From Cellulomonas pakistanensis (GTDB lineage: Bacteria > Actinomycetota > Actinomycetes > Actinomycetales > Cellulomonadaceae): a stretch of DNA of 39,062 bases. The position numbers and the translations under genes are program-made. The stretch is taken from positions 1-39,062 of the forward strand of contig NZ_BONO01000034.1 of NCBI RefSeq assembly GCF_016862755.1. The letters run 5' to 3'. The first letter of the stretch is position 1. Each line of letters starts with the position of its first letter. Under the pieces are notes generated by a model. That model saw only the letters and a program-made list of their open reading frames with translations, did not search any database and was not told the origin of the DNA. Of this stretch, positions 7,030 through 20,762 are shown in pieces.

Positions 7030-7575
7030 TCAGGCCGCGCGGAGCGCCCGGTACTCGTCCTCGAGCATCCCCATGACGATCCCGTCGCACCAGCCGTCGC
7101 CGTCGCGGTAGGCGTCGCGCATCCGGCCCTCGACGACGAAGCCGATGTTCTCGTACAGCGAGTGCGCGCGGGCGTTGATGCTCAGCACGTCCAGCCCGAC
7201 CCGGTGCAGGCCGACGCCGTCGAACGCCAGGCCCAGCACCAGCTCGATCGCCTCGGTGCCGTACCCGCGGCCGCGGTAGGCCGGCCGCATGACCAGGCGC
7301 AGGTTCGCCGAGCCGATGACCTCGTCGATGTCGTTGAGCACGATCTCGCCGAGGTACTCGTCCGACCCGTTGGCGGTGATCGCCAGGTCGATCCGGCCGT
7401 CCCGGTCGGAGACCGTGGCGCACCACGCGTCGATCTGCTCACGCGTGAACACCGTCGTCGTGCCGGTGGTGCGCATGCCCTCCGGGTCGTTGACCATGTC
7501 CCACATCGCCGGCGCGTCGTCGGCGCGGATGGGGCGCAGGCGGATCATCTCGCCCTCGAGCGTGGGCTTCTCCAT
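7030..7575 (-). CDS. GNAT-family N-acetyltransferase (RimJ/RimL type)
   Basis: This 181-residue protein has the single-domain layout of RimJ/RimL-like acetyltransferases. It begins with an LRPIRADDAPAMWDMVND strand-helix, has the acetyl-CoA-binding signature RPAYRGRGYGTEAIELVL near residues 97-114, and ends with INARAHSLYENIGFVVEGRMRDAYRDGDGWCDGIVMGML. It would transfer acetyl from acetyl-CoA to an amine, either a protein N-terminus or a small molecule; the substrate is unknown. The ATG at 7575 follows a GGGAGG ribosome-binding site. A TAGCAT -10-like box about 36 nt upstream suggests an ordinary leadered transcript. The gene is monocistronic and convergent with doxX. Confidence 0.9.
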   Translation of the reverse strand: MEKPTLEGEMIRLRPIRADDAPAMWDMVNDPEGMRTTGTTTVFTREQIDAWCATVSDRDGRIDLAITANGSDEYLGEIVLNDIDEVIGSANLRLVMRPAYRGRGYGTEAIELVLGLAFDGVGLHRVGLDVLSINARAHSLYENIGFVVEGRMRDAYRDGDGWCDGIVMGMLEDEYRALRAA

Positions 7576-7689
7576 CGGTCTGCCTCCCGTGTCGTCACCC
7601 GCATGCTAGGCACCGCGGGTGACCGTCGTGTTTCGCCGCGCGGTCGCGCGGGTTCCGGGACCGTGCGGCGGCGCGCCGCGGCCCGGACG

Positions 7690-7733
7690 CGACGACGGCG
7701 CGGACCCGCGTGGGTGCCGCGCCGCCGTCGTCG
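7690..7733 (-). terminator. Hairpin after the gatCAB operon
   Basis: CGACGACGGCG (7690-7700) pairs perfectly with CGCCGTCGTCG (7723-7733), and more G-C pairs form inside. It begins seven bases past the gatB stop codon. This is the expected end of the gatCAB transcript. Confidence 0.65.
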
Positions 7734-7739
7734 GGTGCG

Positions 7740-9248
7740 TCAGGCCTGGACGCGCTCCAGGACCAGCTCGCGCACGCGGCCGGCGTCGGCCTGGCCCCGG
7801 GTCGCCTTCATCACCGCGCCGATGATCGCGCCGACCGGGCCGAGGTTGCCGGACCGGATCTTCTCCGCGATGTCCGGCTGCGCGGCCAGCGCGGCGTCGA
7901 TCGCCTCGAGCAGCGGGCCGTCGTCGGAGACGACCTCGAGCCCGCGCGCGACGACGACCGCCTCCGGGTCGCCCTCGCCCGCCAGCACGCCCTCGAGGAC
8001 CTGCCGGGCGAGCTTGTCGTTGATCCGCCCCGCGTCGACCAGCTGCTGGAGCTGGCCGATCTGCGCCGGGGTGATCGGCAGCTCGCCGAGCTCGACCTCC
8101 TGGGTCTTCGCGGTGCGGGCCAGCTCGCCCATCCACCACTTGCGCGCGGCGGCCGGGCTGGCGCCCGCGGCGACCGTCGCCTCGATCAGCTCGACGGCCC
8201 CGGCGTTGACCACGTCGCGCATCTCGGCGTCGGCGTAGCCCCACTCGCCCTGCAGCCGGCGCCGGCGGGCGGCGGGCAGCTCGGGCAGCGCGGCGCGGAT
8301 CTCCTCGACCCACTCCCGCGACGGGGCGACCGGCACCAGGTCGGGCTCGGGGAAGTACCGGTAGTCCTCGGCGTCCGACTTCACGCGGCCCGCCGTGGTG
8401 ACGCCGGTGTCCTCGTGCCAGTGCCGGGTCTCCTGCACGATCGCGCCGGCGGCGTCGAGGATCGCCGCCTGGCGGCTGATCTCGTACCGGACCGCGCGCT
8501 CGACGGACCGGAACGAGTTCACGTTCTTGGTCTCGGTGCGGGTGCCGAGCGGCGAGGTCGGGGTCGGGCGCAGCGACACGTTGACGTCGGCGCGCACGTT
8601 GCCGCGCTCCATCCGGGCCTCCGACACCTCGAGGGCGCGGAAGATGTCGCGGAGCGTCTGCACGTAGGCGCGGGCGACCTCGGGGGCGCGCTCGCCGGCG
8701 CCCGTGATGGGTCGCGTGACGATCTCGACCAGCGGGATGCCGGCGCGGTTGTAGTCGACGAGCGAGTACTCGGCGCCGTGGATGCGGCCGGTGGAGCCGC
8801 CGACGTGGGTGTTCTTGCCCGCGTCCTCCTCCATGTGCGCCCGCTCGATCTCGACGCGGAACACCGAGCCGTCCTCGAGCTCGACGTCGAGGTACCCGTC
8901 GTGGGCGATCGGCTCGTCGTACTGCGAGGTCTGGAAGTTCTTCGGCACGTCCGGGTAGAAGTAGTTCTTCCGGGCGAACCGGCAGGACTCCGCGATCGTG
9001 CAGTTCAGCGCGAGGCCGATCCGGATCGCGTACTCCACCGCGGTGCCGTTCACGGCGGGCAGCGCGCCCGGCAGGCCGAGCGACACCGGCGTGACCGCGG
9101 TGTTGGGCTCGGCGCCGAACGTCTGCGGCGCGCCGTCGAACATCTTGGTCGCGGTGCCGAGCTCGACGTGCACCTCGATGCCGATCACCGGGTCGAACCG
9201 GGCCACGGCCTCGTCGTAGTCGACCAGGTCGACGGTCTGGGTGCTCAC
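7740..9248 (-). CDS. gatB: Aspartyl/glutamyl-tRNA amidotransferase subunit B
   Basis: This 502-residue subunit phosphorylates the side chain of mischarged Glu-tRNA(Gln) or Asp-tRNA(Asn) and passes ammonia from GatA to it. GatB hallmarks are visible: [13 protein letters not shown] near residue 18, [23 protein letters not shown] near 83, [15 protein letters not shown], and the C-terminal YqeY-like helical tail ([15 protein letters not shown]). The GTG start overlaps the gatA stop codon as GTGA, so translation is coupled. It is the last gene of the operon and is followed by a strong hairpin. A gatCAB operon implies that the organism makes Gln-tRNA, and perhaps Asn-tRNA, by the indirect route usual in actinobacteria. 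Confidence 0.97.
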   Translation of the reverse strand: MSTQTVDLVDYDEAVARFDPVIGIEVHVELGTATKMFDGAPQTFGAEPNTAVTPVSLGLPGALPAVNGTAVEYAIRIGLALNCTIAESCRFARKNYFYPDVPKNFQTSQYDEPIAHDGYLDVELEDGSVFRVEIERAHMEEDAGKNTHVGGSTGRIHGAEYSLVDYNRAGIPLVEIVTRPITGAGERAPEVARAYVQTLRDIFRALEVSEARMERGNVRADVNVSLRPTPTSPLGTRTETKNVNSFRSVERAVRYEISRQAAILDAAGAIVQETRHWHEDTGVTTAGRVKSDAEDYRYFPEPDLVPVAPSREWVEEIRAALPELPAARRRRLQGEWGYADAEMRDVVNAGAVELIEATVAAGASPAAARKWWMGELARTAKTQEVELGELPITPAQIGQLQQLVDAGRINDKLARQVLEGVLAGEGDPEAVVVARGLEVVSDDGPLLEAIDAALAAQPDIAEKIRSGNLGPVGAIIGAVMKATRGQADAGRVRELVLERVQA

Positions 9249-10768
9249 TCGCCCACCTCCAGCTCGGGAGCCTTGGCCAGCAGCGGGCCGCCCCAGTTCT
9301 TCTCCAGCAGCGCCTCGAGCGCGGCGCCCACGCGGTACAGCCGGTCGTCCGCCTTCGCGGGAGCCAGCACCTGGAAGCCCACCGGCAGCCCGTCGTCCGA
9401 CAGGCCGTTCGGCAGCGACATGCCGGGCACGCCGGCGAGGTTCGCCGGGATGGTCGCGACGTCGTTGAGGTACATCGCCAGCGGGTCGTCCAGCTTCTCG
9501 CCGAGCTTGAACGCCGTGGTCGGCGCCGTCGGGGAGACCAGCACGTCCGCCTGCTCGAACGCGTTCGCGAAGTCGCGCTGGATCAGCGTCCGGACCTTCT
9601 GCGCCGAGCCGTAGTAGGCGTCGTAGTAGCCCGCCGACAGCGCGTAGGTGCCGAGGATGATCCGGCGCTTCACCTCGTCGCCGAAGCCGGCGCCGCGGGT
9701 GGCCGACATGACGCGCTCGGCGGTCACGGGGCCCTCGGTCGGCTCCACCCGCAGGCCGAACCGCATGCCGTCGAACTTCGCCAGGTTGCTGGACGCCTCG
9801 GAGGGCAGGATCAGGTAGTACGCGCCGAGCGCGTACTCGAAGTGCGGGCAGGAGACCTCGACGATCTCGGCGCCCGCGCCGCGGAGCAGCTCCAGCGACT
9901 CCTCGAACCGCGCGAGCACGCCGGGCTGGTAGCCCTCGCCCTGCAGCTCGCGGACCACGCCGACGCGCACGCCGGTCAGGTCGCCGGTCGCGCCCTGGCG
10001 GGCCGCCGCGACCAGTCCGGGCAGCGGCTCCGGGATCGACGTCGAGTCGCGCGGGTCGTGCCCGCCGATGAGCTCGTGCAGCAGCGCCGAGTCGAGCACG
10101 GTGCGCGTGACCGGGCCGGCCTGGTCGAGCGACGAGGCCAGCGCGATGAGGCCGTAGCGGGACACCGAGCCGTAGGTCGGCTTCACGCCGACGGTGCCGG
10201 TGACGGCGCCGGGCTGGCGGATCGAGCCGCCGGTGTCGGTGCCGATCGCCAGCGGGGCCTCGTAGGCCGCGACCGCCGCGGCCGAGCCGCCGCCGGATCC
10301 GCCGGGGATCCGGTCGAGGTCCCACGGGTTGTGCGTGTTGCCGTAGGCCGAGTGCTCGGTCGACGACCCCATGGCGAACTCGTCCATGTTGGTCTTGCCG
10401 AGGATCGGCAGGCCCGCGGCCTTGATCCGCTCGACCAGGGTCGCGTCGTACGGCGGCACCCAGCCCTCGAGGATCTTCGAGCCGGCCGTGGTCGGCAGGC
10501 CCTGCGTGACGACGACGTCCTTGACGGCGATCGGCACGCCGGCGAGCGGGTGCAGCTCCTCGCCCGCGGCGCGGCGCGCGTCGACGTCGGCGGCCGTGGC
10601 CAGCGCCTCGGCGGCCGAGACGTGCAGGTACGCGTGCACGGCGGGCTCGACGGCGGCGATCCGGTCCAGGTGGGCCTGCGTCACCTCGACGCTGGTGACC
10701 TCGCGCGCGGCGAGCTTGTCGGCCAGCTCCGCGGCGGAGTATCGGGTCAGGTCGGACTGTGCGCTCAC
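9245..10768 (-). CDS. gatA: Aspartyl/glutamyl-tRNA amidotransferase subunit A
   Basis: This 507-residue amidase-signature enzyme hydrolyses glutamine and channels the ammonia to GatB. The Ser-cisSer-Lys triad is visible as K83 (AVKDVV), S158 ([11 protein letters not shown]) and S182 ([11 protein letters not shown]). The frame also contains a GTG two codons earlier (10774) that overlaps the gatC stop. The GTG at 10768 is preferred because GGGGAGGAG lies five bases before it, the ideal distance, and is too close to the earlier one. The spacing to gatC is then only two bases. Domain content and length are normal for bacterial GatA. Confidence 0.97.
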   Translation of the reverse strand: MSAQSDLTRYSAAELADKLAAREVTSVEVTQAHLDRIAAVEPAVHAYLHVSAAEALATAADVDARRAAGEELHPLAGVPIAVKDVVVTQGLPTTAGSKILEGWVPPYDATLVERIKAAGLPILGKTNMDEFAMGSSTEHSAYGNTHNPWDLDRIPGGSGGGSAAAVAAYEAPLAIGTDTGGSIRQPGAVTGTVGVKPTYGSVSRYGLIALASSLDQAGPVTRTVLDSALLHELIGGHDPRDSTSIPEPLPGLVAAARQGATGDLTGVRVGVVRELQGEGYQPGVLARFEESLELLRGAGAEIVEVSCPHFEYALGAYYLILPSEASSNLAKFDGMRFGLRVEPTEGPVTAERVMSATRGAGFGDEVKRRIILGTYALSAGYYDAYYGSAQKVRTLIQRDFANAFEQADVLVSPTAPTTAFKLGEKLDDPLAMYLNDVATIPANLAGVPGMSLPNGLSDDGLPVGFQVLAPAKADDRLYRVGAALEALLEKNWGGPLLAKAPELEVGE

Positions 10769-10770
10769 GA

Positions 10771-11067
10771 TCACTCCTCCCCGAGGATCTGCGGGACGAG
10801 GAACTTGCCGTCCTCCGACGCGGGGGCGCCGGACAGCGCCTGCTCCTGCGTCAGCGGCTGCTCGGGCACGTCCGGGCGGAACACGTTGGTCATCGGCAGC
10901 GGGTGGCTGGTGGCCGGCACGTCGGGCGTGGCGACCTCGCTGACCCGGGCGACCGACTCGACGATCACGTCGAGCTCGCCCGCGAGGCGGTCGAGCTCCT
11001 CGGGGGTCAGGTCGATCCGCGCCAGGCCCGCGACGCGCGCGACCTCGTCACGAGAGAGGGAGGACAT
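10771..11067 (-). CDS. gatC: Aspartyl/glutamyl-tRNA amidotransferase subunit C
   Basis: This 98-residue protein is the small clamp that wraps GatA and GatB and stabilises the amidotransferase. It shows the family pattern: [21 protein letters not shown] at the start, an amphipathic helix ([21 protein letters not shown]), the PMTNVFRPD loop, and the C-terminal [10 protein letters not shown] strand. It is first in the operon gatC-gatA-gatB. A TAGACT hexamer exactly seven bases before the ATG and the lack of a ribosome-binding site point to a leaderless transcript. Confidence 0.96.
   Translation of the reverse strand: MSSLSRDEVARVAGLARIDLTPEELDRLAGELDVIVESVARVSEVATPDVPATSHPLPMTNVFRPDVPEQPLTQEQALSGAPASEDGKFLVPQILGEE
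10774..10782 (-). promoter_or_regulatory. Ribosome-binding site of gatA, inside the gatC end
   Basis: GGGGAGGAG on the reverse strand overlaps the last codons of gatC and lies five bases before the GTG at 10768. It selects that start over the GTG at 10774. Confidence 0.65.
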
Positions 11068-11074
11068 ACCCCGG

Positions 11075-11080
11075 AGTCTA
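11075..11080 (-). promoter_or_regulatory. -10-like box of the gatCAB operon (leaderless)
   Basis: TAGACT on the reverse strand is followed by seven bases and the gatC ATG at 11067. The gap to the upstream ATPase gene is only 45 nt, so this is the only room for an operon promoter. Confidence 0.6.
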
Positions 11081-11112
11081 GACGTGGCGCGGCGGCGGGA
11101 GGTCGGGACGCG

Positions 11113-12268
11113 TCACGGGTGCTCGCCGGCCTCGGTCGGCCGACTGCGCGTCGCCATCTCGTGCCGCGTCGCGTGCTCCCGGAGGTGCTCGCGCAGGTAG
11201 GGGATCGTGAAGTCCACCCGCCCGTGACCGGTCGGCTCGATCACCCCGGCGGCGATCAGTCGAGCCCGGTACGTCGAGGCGTACGAGGGCGTCACGCCCA
11301 GGCGGCGCGCGATCTGCCCGGTCGAGGAGTCGCCTTCGTCCTGCGCCATGGCGATGAGGTAGGTCCGGTCGACCTCGGAGAGATCGGCCAGCGACGTCTC
11401 GTGCACCAGCGACCCGAGTCGCGTGCGCGCAGCGGCGACTCCCTCGCGGACGTCGGCGAGGTCGATCAACGACGTCTGGGCTGAGCGCCACACGTGGTAG
11501 CCCACCAGCTGGATCATGAACGGGTATCCGCCGGTCGCCGCAGCCGCTTCCTCCAGGGCGTCGTCGTCGATCGCCCCGCCCGAGCCGGTGATCGAGTGCC
11601 GGAGCGCCTCTGCGACGTGGCCGAGAGCAACATCACCGAGCTCGAACCGTGACGCCCGACGCAGGAACGTCAGGACGTCGTCGTTGAGCAGGTCGGAGAC
11701 GGCCGACGGCAGCCCTGCCATCGCGAGCGCGACCTCCCGGTCCTCACGAACGAGGTGCTGCACGGTCGCCGCGAGATCACGGAGGTCGTCACGCGCCCCG
11801 GCGTGCACCTCGTCGACCGTGACGAGGAGCCCCGTGCCGTTGCCCTCGAGGACGTCCAGCAACCGTCCGAGCTCGGCGCGCCACTCGACGACCTCGCCCG
11901 GCGGCGTCGACATCGTCATCCCGCCGCCGATCACCGGCAGCGTGACCCCGGTGATCCGCCGGGCGCGTGCGGTCCGCGGATCCACGTCCCGGAGAACACG
12001 CGTGGTCGCGTGCTGCAGGCGGCGGACCATGCCCGGCGTCGCCGTCTCGGCGAGCCTCACCCAGCCGCGCTCCAGCGCGAGGTCGTCGGCCTCGGACAGC
12101 ATCACGGTCTTCCCGATCCCACGGGGCCCGGTGAAGAGCGCGAGGCGGGCGGGCGAACCGGGGCCGTCGTCGAGCGAGTCGCCGAACTCCCTGAGGACGT
12201 CGTCCCGACCCGACGAGCAGCGGCGGCGTCGACCCGGCGGTCGGCCGGAAGGGGTTGCGTCCCTGCAT
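11113..12268 (-). pseudogene. AAA-family ATPase with winged-helix tail, broken by a +1 frameshift
   Basis: Translation from the ATG at 12268, behind a strong AAAGGAG site, gives MQGRNPFRPTAGSTPPLLVG and then loses sense. One base further the next frame continues as RDDVLREFGDSLDDGP, then the Walker A loop GPRGIGKT, LLVTVDEVH (Walker B) and a C-terminal winged helix (TGQIARRLGVTPSYASTYRARL). The span of 1156 nt is one more than a multiple of three. Dropping one base in the GTCGGGTCGGGAC direct repeat (about 12204-12211) restores a 384-residue protein. The open frame from an ATG at 12105 alone would lack Walker A and could not hydrolyse ATP. The protein resembles STAND/ORC-like ATPases often seen in accessory DNA. 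Its base composition looks slightly less G+C-rich than its neighbours. A sequencing error or programmed shift remains possible. Confidence 0.8.
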
Positions 12269-12273
12269 TTGGA

Positions 12274-12280
12274 CTCCTTT
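12274..12280 (-). promoter_or_regulatory. Strong ribosome-binding site of the frameshifted ATPase
   Basis: AAAGGAG lies five bases before the ATG at 12268, in the loop of a small dyad GGACT...AGTCC (12271-12288). It shows that the true start lies upstream of the frameshift. Confidence 0.75.
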
Positions 12281-12292
12281 GGAAGTCCGGTG

Positions 12293-12298
12293 ACGCTA
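12293..12298 (-). promoter_or_regulatory. Possible -10 box of the ATPase gene
   Basis: TAGCGT on the reverse strand lies 24 nt before the ATG at 12268, allowing a short leader that contains the ribosome-binding site. No clear -35 box was found. Confidence 0.35.
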
Positions 12299-12366
12299 AC
12301 GCCCCGGGCGCAGCACGCATCAGCGCGGCAGCAGCACCCAGGTGTTCCCCGCGGTGGTGCGATGGA

Positions 12367-12780
12367 TCAGACCCGCGCCGCCGAGACCAGCGCGAGGACG
12401 GCGTCCGCGTAGGCGTCCTCGGCCTCCTCCGCGGAGAACGACCGCTCCGGCTGCCCGGGCAGCTCGACGACCACCAGGTACGACCCGTCGAGCGCCCGCG
12501 CCAGGCTGCGGAACGTGCCGCCGAGCAGCTCGCGCAGCTGGTCCTCGCGGGGCAGCCACACGGCGTCGTCCTGGGTGACGGAGTCGAGCGCCCACTCGGT
12601 GGTGCCGTTGAAGCCGAGCACCGTCCCGCTCGGGTACGCGTGCGGCTCGATGGTCATCTCGCTGATGGTGAAGACCTCGCCCGCCAGCGCCGGCTGGCGC
12701 AGGGCGAACCGGTCCCCGGACGTCGGCGTCCAGCGCAGGCCCGCGGCCTGCAGGAGCTCCGCGCGCTCGATCGCGATCAT
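12367..12780 (-). CDS. Conserved actinobacterial protein of unknown function
   Basis: This 137-residue acidic, soluble protein has no signal peptide or membrane helix. Recognisable stretches are AELLQAAGLRWTPTSGDRF at the start, GTVLGFNGTTEWALDSVTQDDAVWLPREDQLRELL in the middle and EEAEDAYADAVLALV at the end. I recall close relatives across actinobacteria; some are labelled as a pilus assembly protein, a name the sequence does not support because no P-loop is present. No function is proposed. The ATG at 12780 is preceded by GATACT six bases upstream, so it is probably leaderless. It is separated by 44 nt from the double-GNAT gene upstream and has its own promoter. Confidence 0.75.
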   Translation of the reverse strand: MIAIERAELLQAAGLRWTPTSGDRFALRQPALAGEVFTISEMTIEPHAYPSGTVLGFNGTTEWALDSVTQDDAVWLPREDQLRELLGGTFRSLARALDGSYLVVVELPGQPERSFSAEEAEDAYADAVLALVSAARV

Positions 12781-12786
12781 CGCGCC

Positions 12787-12792
12787 AGTATC
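12787..12792 (-). promoter_or_regulatory. -10-like box of the 137-residue protein (leaderless)
   Basis: GATACT on the reverse strand, then six bases, then the ATG at 12780. It fits the recurring leaderless spacing. Confidence 0.45.
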
Positions 12793-12824
12793 GTCCGGGC
12801 CGCTGCCGCACGCGCGGCGGGACC

Positions 12825-17750
<4,926 letters not shown>

Positions 17751-17781
17751 ACCCGCGAGCGTCCCGACCCGCTCCTCATGG

Positions 17782-17801
17782 GTCCACACACCGATGTGTA
17801 G
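17782..17801 (-). promoter_or_regulatory. Shared upstream element, copy 2 (XRE regulator at 17750)
   Basis: On the reverse strand CTACACATCGGTGTGTGGAC ends 31 nt before the GTG at 17750. It carries the dyad ACAC-ATCG-GTGT in the place where copy 1 has ACTC-AT-GAGT. Equal spacing with changed dyad bases is what would be expected if each regulator had diverged to recognise its own operator. Confidence 0.55.
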
Positions 17802-17871
17802 CGCGCCGCTCATCGCGCGGCTGCTGGTCTCCGGGTCCGCGCGCCGGTGGCCGGGGCGAGGCCGGGGCGCA

Positions 17872-18013
17872 CGGTCGCGCCGGCGGACGACAAGCCCGGC
17901 GCCCGGTCGCGCCGGCGGACAAGGGGCCCGGCGCCCGGTCGCGCCGGCGGACGAGAGGCCCGGCTGCCCGGTCGCGCGGGCGGCCAGAGCCCCGGCGCCC
18001 GGTCGCGCCGTCA
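17872..18013. repeat. Tandem repeat, about 32 nt per unit, five units
   Basis: Units start at 17872, 17904, 17936, 17969 and 18000 with CGGTCGCGCC. About 26 nt are well conserved in the first three units and 6-8 nt differ (around GACAAG, AAGGGG, GAGAGG). The array fills the gap between paralogue B and the membrane-protein gene and runs into the latter's stop codon. The variable parts are too short to be CRISPR spacers. Confidence 0.75.
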
Positions 18014-18544
18014 CGCGGGCGCCGACTCCGCCCGCCGTGCCCGCCACGCCGCCACCGACGTCCCGGCGACCAGCAGCACGCCGACCGCCACGGCGCCCGT
18101 CGCGACGCCCGCGACCGCCGTCGGGCCCTCCGCCAGCACCGTCTCGGCCGTGCGCCCGTCGACGGTCCACGTGCACACCGCGCGCGGCGGCAGCACCGAC
18201 GTCGACACGGCGGCGCCGGCCTCCCCCGCCGTCGCCGCGGCGACGCAGCTGCTCTCGTCGCCGAGCCCGGTGCGCAGCGTCGAGGTCACCAGCCCGACGA
18301 ACACGACGAGCAGGGTCGCGAGCCCGAGGACGGCCAGCCCCGCCCCGGCCGCGAGCAGCGCGGCGTGCCGGCGCCCGAGCCACGGCCGCCGCCGGGCGGG
18401 CGCCGCGGGCGCCGAGCGGTCACGGAACGGGGCTTTCGGGCGCCCGGATGCCCCGTTCTCCGCCCTCTCGGCGGGCTCGACGCGCGCGGCGGGCGCGGCG
18501 GGCGCCGGCTGCGGCGCGTCCGCCCGCGGGTGCTGCTCCGTCAC
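18011..18544 (-). CDS. Two-helix membrane protein of unknown function
   Basis: This 177-residue protein has a Pro/Ala-rich cytosolic start of about 55 residues, a membrane helix near 62-88 (AALLAAGAGLAVLGLATLLVV), an external loop of about 50 residues with two cysteines (SSCVAAA and VCTWTVDG) that could form a disulfide, and a second helix near 144-167. The C-terminus is short and basic (WRARRAE). I do not recognise the family. It is the last gene of the iscS-mnmA operon, and its GTG overlaps the stop of the MetE-like gene as GTGA. Inside its 5' part a 9-bp inverted repeat GAACGGGGC/GCCCCGTTC (18425-18458) could form a hairpin in the mRNA. Confidence 0.7.
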   Translation of the reverse strand: MTEQHPRADAPQPAPAAPAARVEPAERAENGASGRPKAPFRDRSAPAAPARRRPWLGRRHAALLAAGAGLAVLGLATLLVVFVGLVTSTLRTGLGDESSCVAAATAGEAGAAVSTSVLPPRAVCTWTVDGRTAETVLAEGPTAVAGVATGAVAVGVLLVAGTSVAAWRARRAESAPA

Positions 18545-19584
18545 GCCTCCGCCCGCTCCGCGACGATCGCCGCCGCCCGTGCCACGGTCGCCAGCGTCGC
18601 GCGCGCCGCGGCCGGGTCGACGCGCGCCCCGCCCGGGCCGTTGGGCACAACGGGACCCTCGGGCGCGAGCAGCACCGCGTCGCGGAGCCCCGCCCGGGTC
18701 AGCCCGACGCGCTCCCAGCCCCGCAGCACCGCGTCGGCGACGCCCCGCACGTCCGGCCCGGCGCACTGGGACGTCTCCGGCTGCGGCACGGACGCCCACA
18801 GCGCGAGGCCGCCCTCGACGGCCTCGGCCACGGCCTCCCACCGGCGCTCGTCGAGCCCGGCGACCTCGACGCCGACCGCGTCCGCCCCGGACCCGCGCGC
18901 CGCGCCGAGCGCGGTCGAGCCGGCGCCGACGTGCAGCACCACGCGCTCCGCCCCACCGGCCCGGACGCCGGCCACGACGGCGCCCAGCCGCTCGGAGACG
19001 ACCGGCGCGGGCACGGACCGCAGCCGCGCGTACCCGGAGAACGACGGCAGCACGCCGGCGACCACCTGGGCGAGCAGCGGCTCGTGCAGCAGCACGGTGG
19101 GCCGGGCGCCCGGGACGGCCCGGCGGATCGCGGCGAGGTGCTCGGCGACGCCGGCGGCCAGCGACTCGGCCAGCTCGACGACCGCGCCGGCGTCCGCGAC
19201 CGCCCGGTCGCCCCGCGCCAGGTAGACGCCCGCGGCGAGCGTGAACGGCCCGGCGACGGGCACGACCAGCGGACCCTCCCAGCCGTGCGCGGCGACCGCG
19301 AGCGCGTCCAGGTCCTCCCGGCGCAGCGCCGCGAGCCGGGTGGCGTCGCCGCCGGGCCGGTCGGCGAGCCGCCAGCCGTGCGGGCCGAGCTCCGCGGGCA
19401 TCTCGACCAGCAGGCCGAGCGCGTGGGCGGCGAGCGTGCCGAACGGCCCGCGCTCGGGCAGCCGCACGGTCCACGGCAGCCCCTCGACCCCGGAGGGCGC
19501 CTCGGCGACGTCGCCGAGCACGGTCGTCTGGGCCTCGAGCGGCTCCGAGCCCGGCCAGGGCCCGGTCCCGCCGACCGCCGTCAC
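18541..19584 (-). CDS. MetE-like protein (Rv3015c-type), probably not a true methionine synthase
   Basis: This 347-residue protein matches the barrel of the C-terminal half of cobalamin-independent methionine synthase ([11 protein letters not shown] at the start; [53 protein letters not shown]). MetE binds zinc through His, two Cys and Glu. Here the HxC pair reads LHVGAGS, and only one cysteine ([11 protein letters not shown]) remains in the region of the second, so the zinc site looks incomplete. It lacks the N-terminal folate-binding half. Its position directly after mnmA matches the neighbourhood of Rv3015c in M. tuberculosis. GTG start and stop overlap both neighbours as GTGA, so it is translated within the operon. 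A methyltransfer or thiol-related role is possible but unproved. Confidence 0.8.
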   Translation of the reverse strand: MTAVGGTGPWPGSEPLEAQTTVLGDVAEAPSGVEGLPWTVRLPERGPFGTLAAHALGLLVEMPAELGPHGWRLADRPGGDATRLAALRREDLDALAVAAHGWEGPLVVPVAGPFTLAAGVYLARGDRAVADAGAVVELAESLAAGVAEHLAAIRRAVPGARPTVLLHEPLLAQVVAGVLPSFSGYARLRSVPAPVVSERLGAVVAGVRAGGAERVVLHVGAGSTALGAARGSGADAVGVEVAGLDERRWEAVAEAVEGGLALWASVPQPETSQCAGPDVRGVADAVLRGWERVGLTRAGLRDAVLLAPEGPVVPNGPGGARVDPAAARATLATVARAAAIVAERAEA

Positions 19585-20762
19585 GCCCGGGCCCCGGCGC
19601 GCGCCGCGCCGACCCCGTCCGCGCCGACCCCGTCGACCTCGCCCACGCCCGCCTCGCCCGCGACCACCCCGGCCCGCTCCGTCCGCTCCACCGTCCCCTG
19701 CCCCAGCACGACGTCGCCGTCCGGCCCGCCGTACAGCACGGCCGACTGCCCCGCCGCGACGCCGCGCAGCGACCCGTCGACCCGCACCTCGAGCCCGCCG
19801 CCGGCGGTGGCCCGCGCCCGGACCGGCACCGCCGCGCCGTGCGCGCGCACCTGCAGCAGGCACGCGGTCCAGTCGACGGGGGCGTCGCCGAACCACACGG
19901 CGTCCCGCGCCTCGAGCGCGCCGACCTCGAGCGCCTCGGCGCCGCCGACGACGACCCGGTTCTGCACCGGCTCGATCGCCAGCACGTACCGCGGCTTGCC
20001 GTCGGCGGCGGGGCGCCCGAGCTGCAGGCCCTTGCGCTGCCCGACCGTGAACCCGTACGCGCCGTCGTGCGTGCCCAGCACGGTGCCGTCGGCGTCGACG
20101 ACCTCGCCGGGCCGGGAGCCGAGCCGGTCGCGCAGGAACCCACGGGTGTCGCCGTCCGCGACGAAGCAGATGTCGTACGAGTCGGGCTTGGCCGACACGC
20201 TCAGCCCGCGGGCCGCGGCCTCGGCGCGCACCTCGTCCTTCGACGCGACGCCGCCGAGCGGGAAGATCGCCCGCGCCAGCCGCTCCGGCCCCATGACCGC
20301 CAGCACGTAGGACTGGTCCTTGGCGCGGTCGGCGGCGCGGCGCAGCACCGGGGCGCCGTCCGGGCCGGCGGTCGCGGACGCGTAGTGCCCGGTCGCCACG
20401 GCGTCGAAGCCGAGCGCCAGCGCCTTGTCGAGCAGCGCGTCGAACTTGATGTGCTCGTTGCACCGCACGCACGGGTTCGGGGTCCGGCCGGCCTCGTACT
20501 CGGACAGGAAGTCCGCGACGACCGTGTCCTCGAACCGCTCCGAGAGGTCCCACACGTAGTACGGGATGCCGAGCACGTCCGCGGCGCGGCGGGCGTCGCC
20601 GGCGTCCTCGATCGAGCAGCAGCCGCGCGAGCCGGTGCGCAGCTGCGCGCGGCTCCGGGACAGGGCCATGTGCACACCGACGACGTCGTGCCCGGCGTCG
20701 ACCGCGCGCGCGGCCGCGACCGCGGAGTCGACGCCGCCGGACAGCGCCGCGAGGACCCGCAT
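19581..20762 (-). CDS. mnmA: tRNA 2-thiouridylase MnmA
   Basis: This 393-residue enzyme adenylates and thiolates U34 of Lys, Glu and Gln tRNAs. The PP-loop SGGVDS is at residues 8-13. The two catalytic cysteines are C98 (NPCVRC) and C199 (YDICFV). [13 protein letters not shown] and the small C-terminal barrel are as in the family. The last 30 residues are a Gly/Ala/Val-rich tail partly encoded by a 15-bp duplication (19604-19634). The ATG at 20762 overlaps the iscS stop codon as TGATG, so sulfur donor and acceptor are translated in coupling. The stop overlaps the next gene as GTGA. Confidence 0.97.
   Translation of the reverse strand: MRVLAALSGGVDSAVAAARAVDAGHDVVGVHMALSRSRAQLRTGSRGCCSIEDAGDARRAADVLGIPYYVWDLSERFEDTVVADFLSEYEAGRTPNPCVRCNEHIKFDALLDKALALGFDAVATGHYASATAGPDGAPVLRRAADRAKDQSYVLAVMGPERLARAIFPLGGVASKDEVRAEAAARGLSVSAKPDSYDICFVADGDTRGFLRDRLGSRPGEVVDADGTVLGTHDGAYGFTVGQRKGLQLGRPAADGKPRYVLAIEPVQNRVVVGGAEALEVGALEARDAVWFGDAPVDWTACLLQVRAHGAAVPVRARATAGGGLEVRVDGSLRGVAAGQSAVLYGGPDGDVVLGQGTVERTERAGVVAGEAGVGEVDGVGADGVGAARAGARA

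Noticed and set aside
11113..12105. Reading the ATPase as an intact 330-residue gene from the ATG at 12105
   Set aside because: That product would begin just after the Walker A loop, and a strong ribosome-binding site and family-like N-terminus exist upstream in another frame.
17872..18013. CRISPR array
   Set aside because: The variable parts are only 6-8 nt, the repeats drift, and no cas genes are present.
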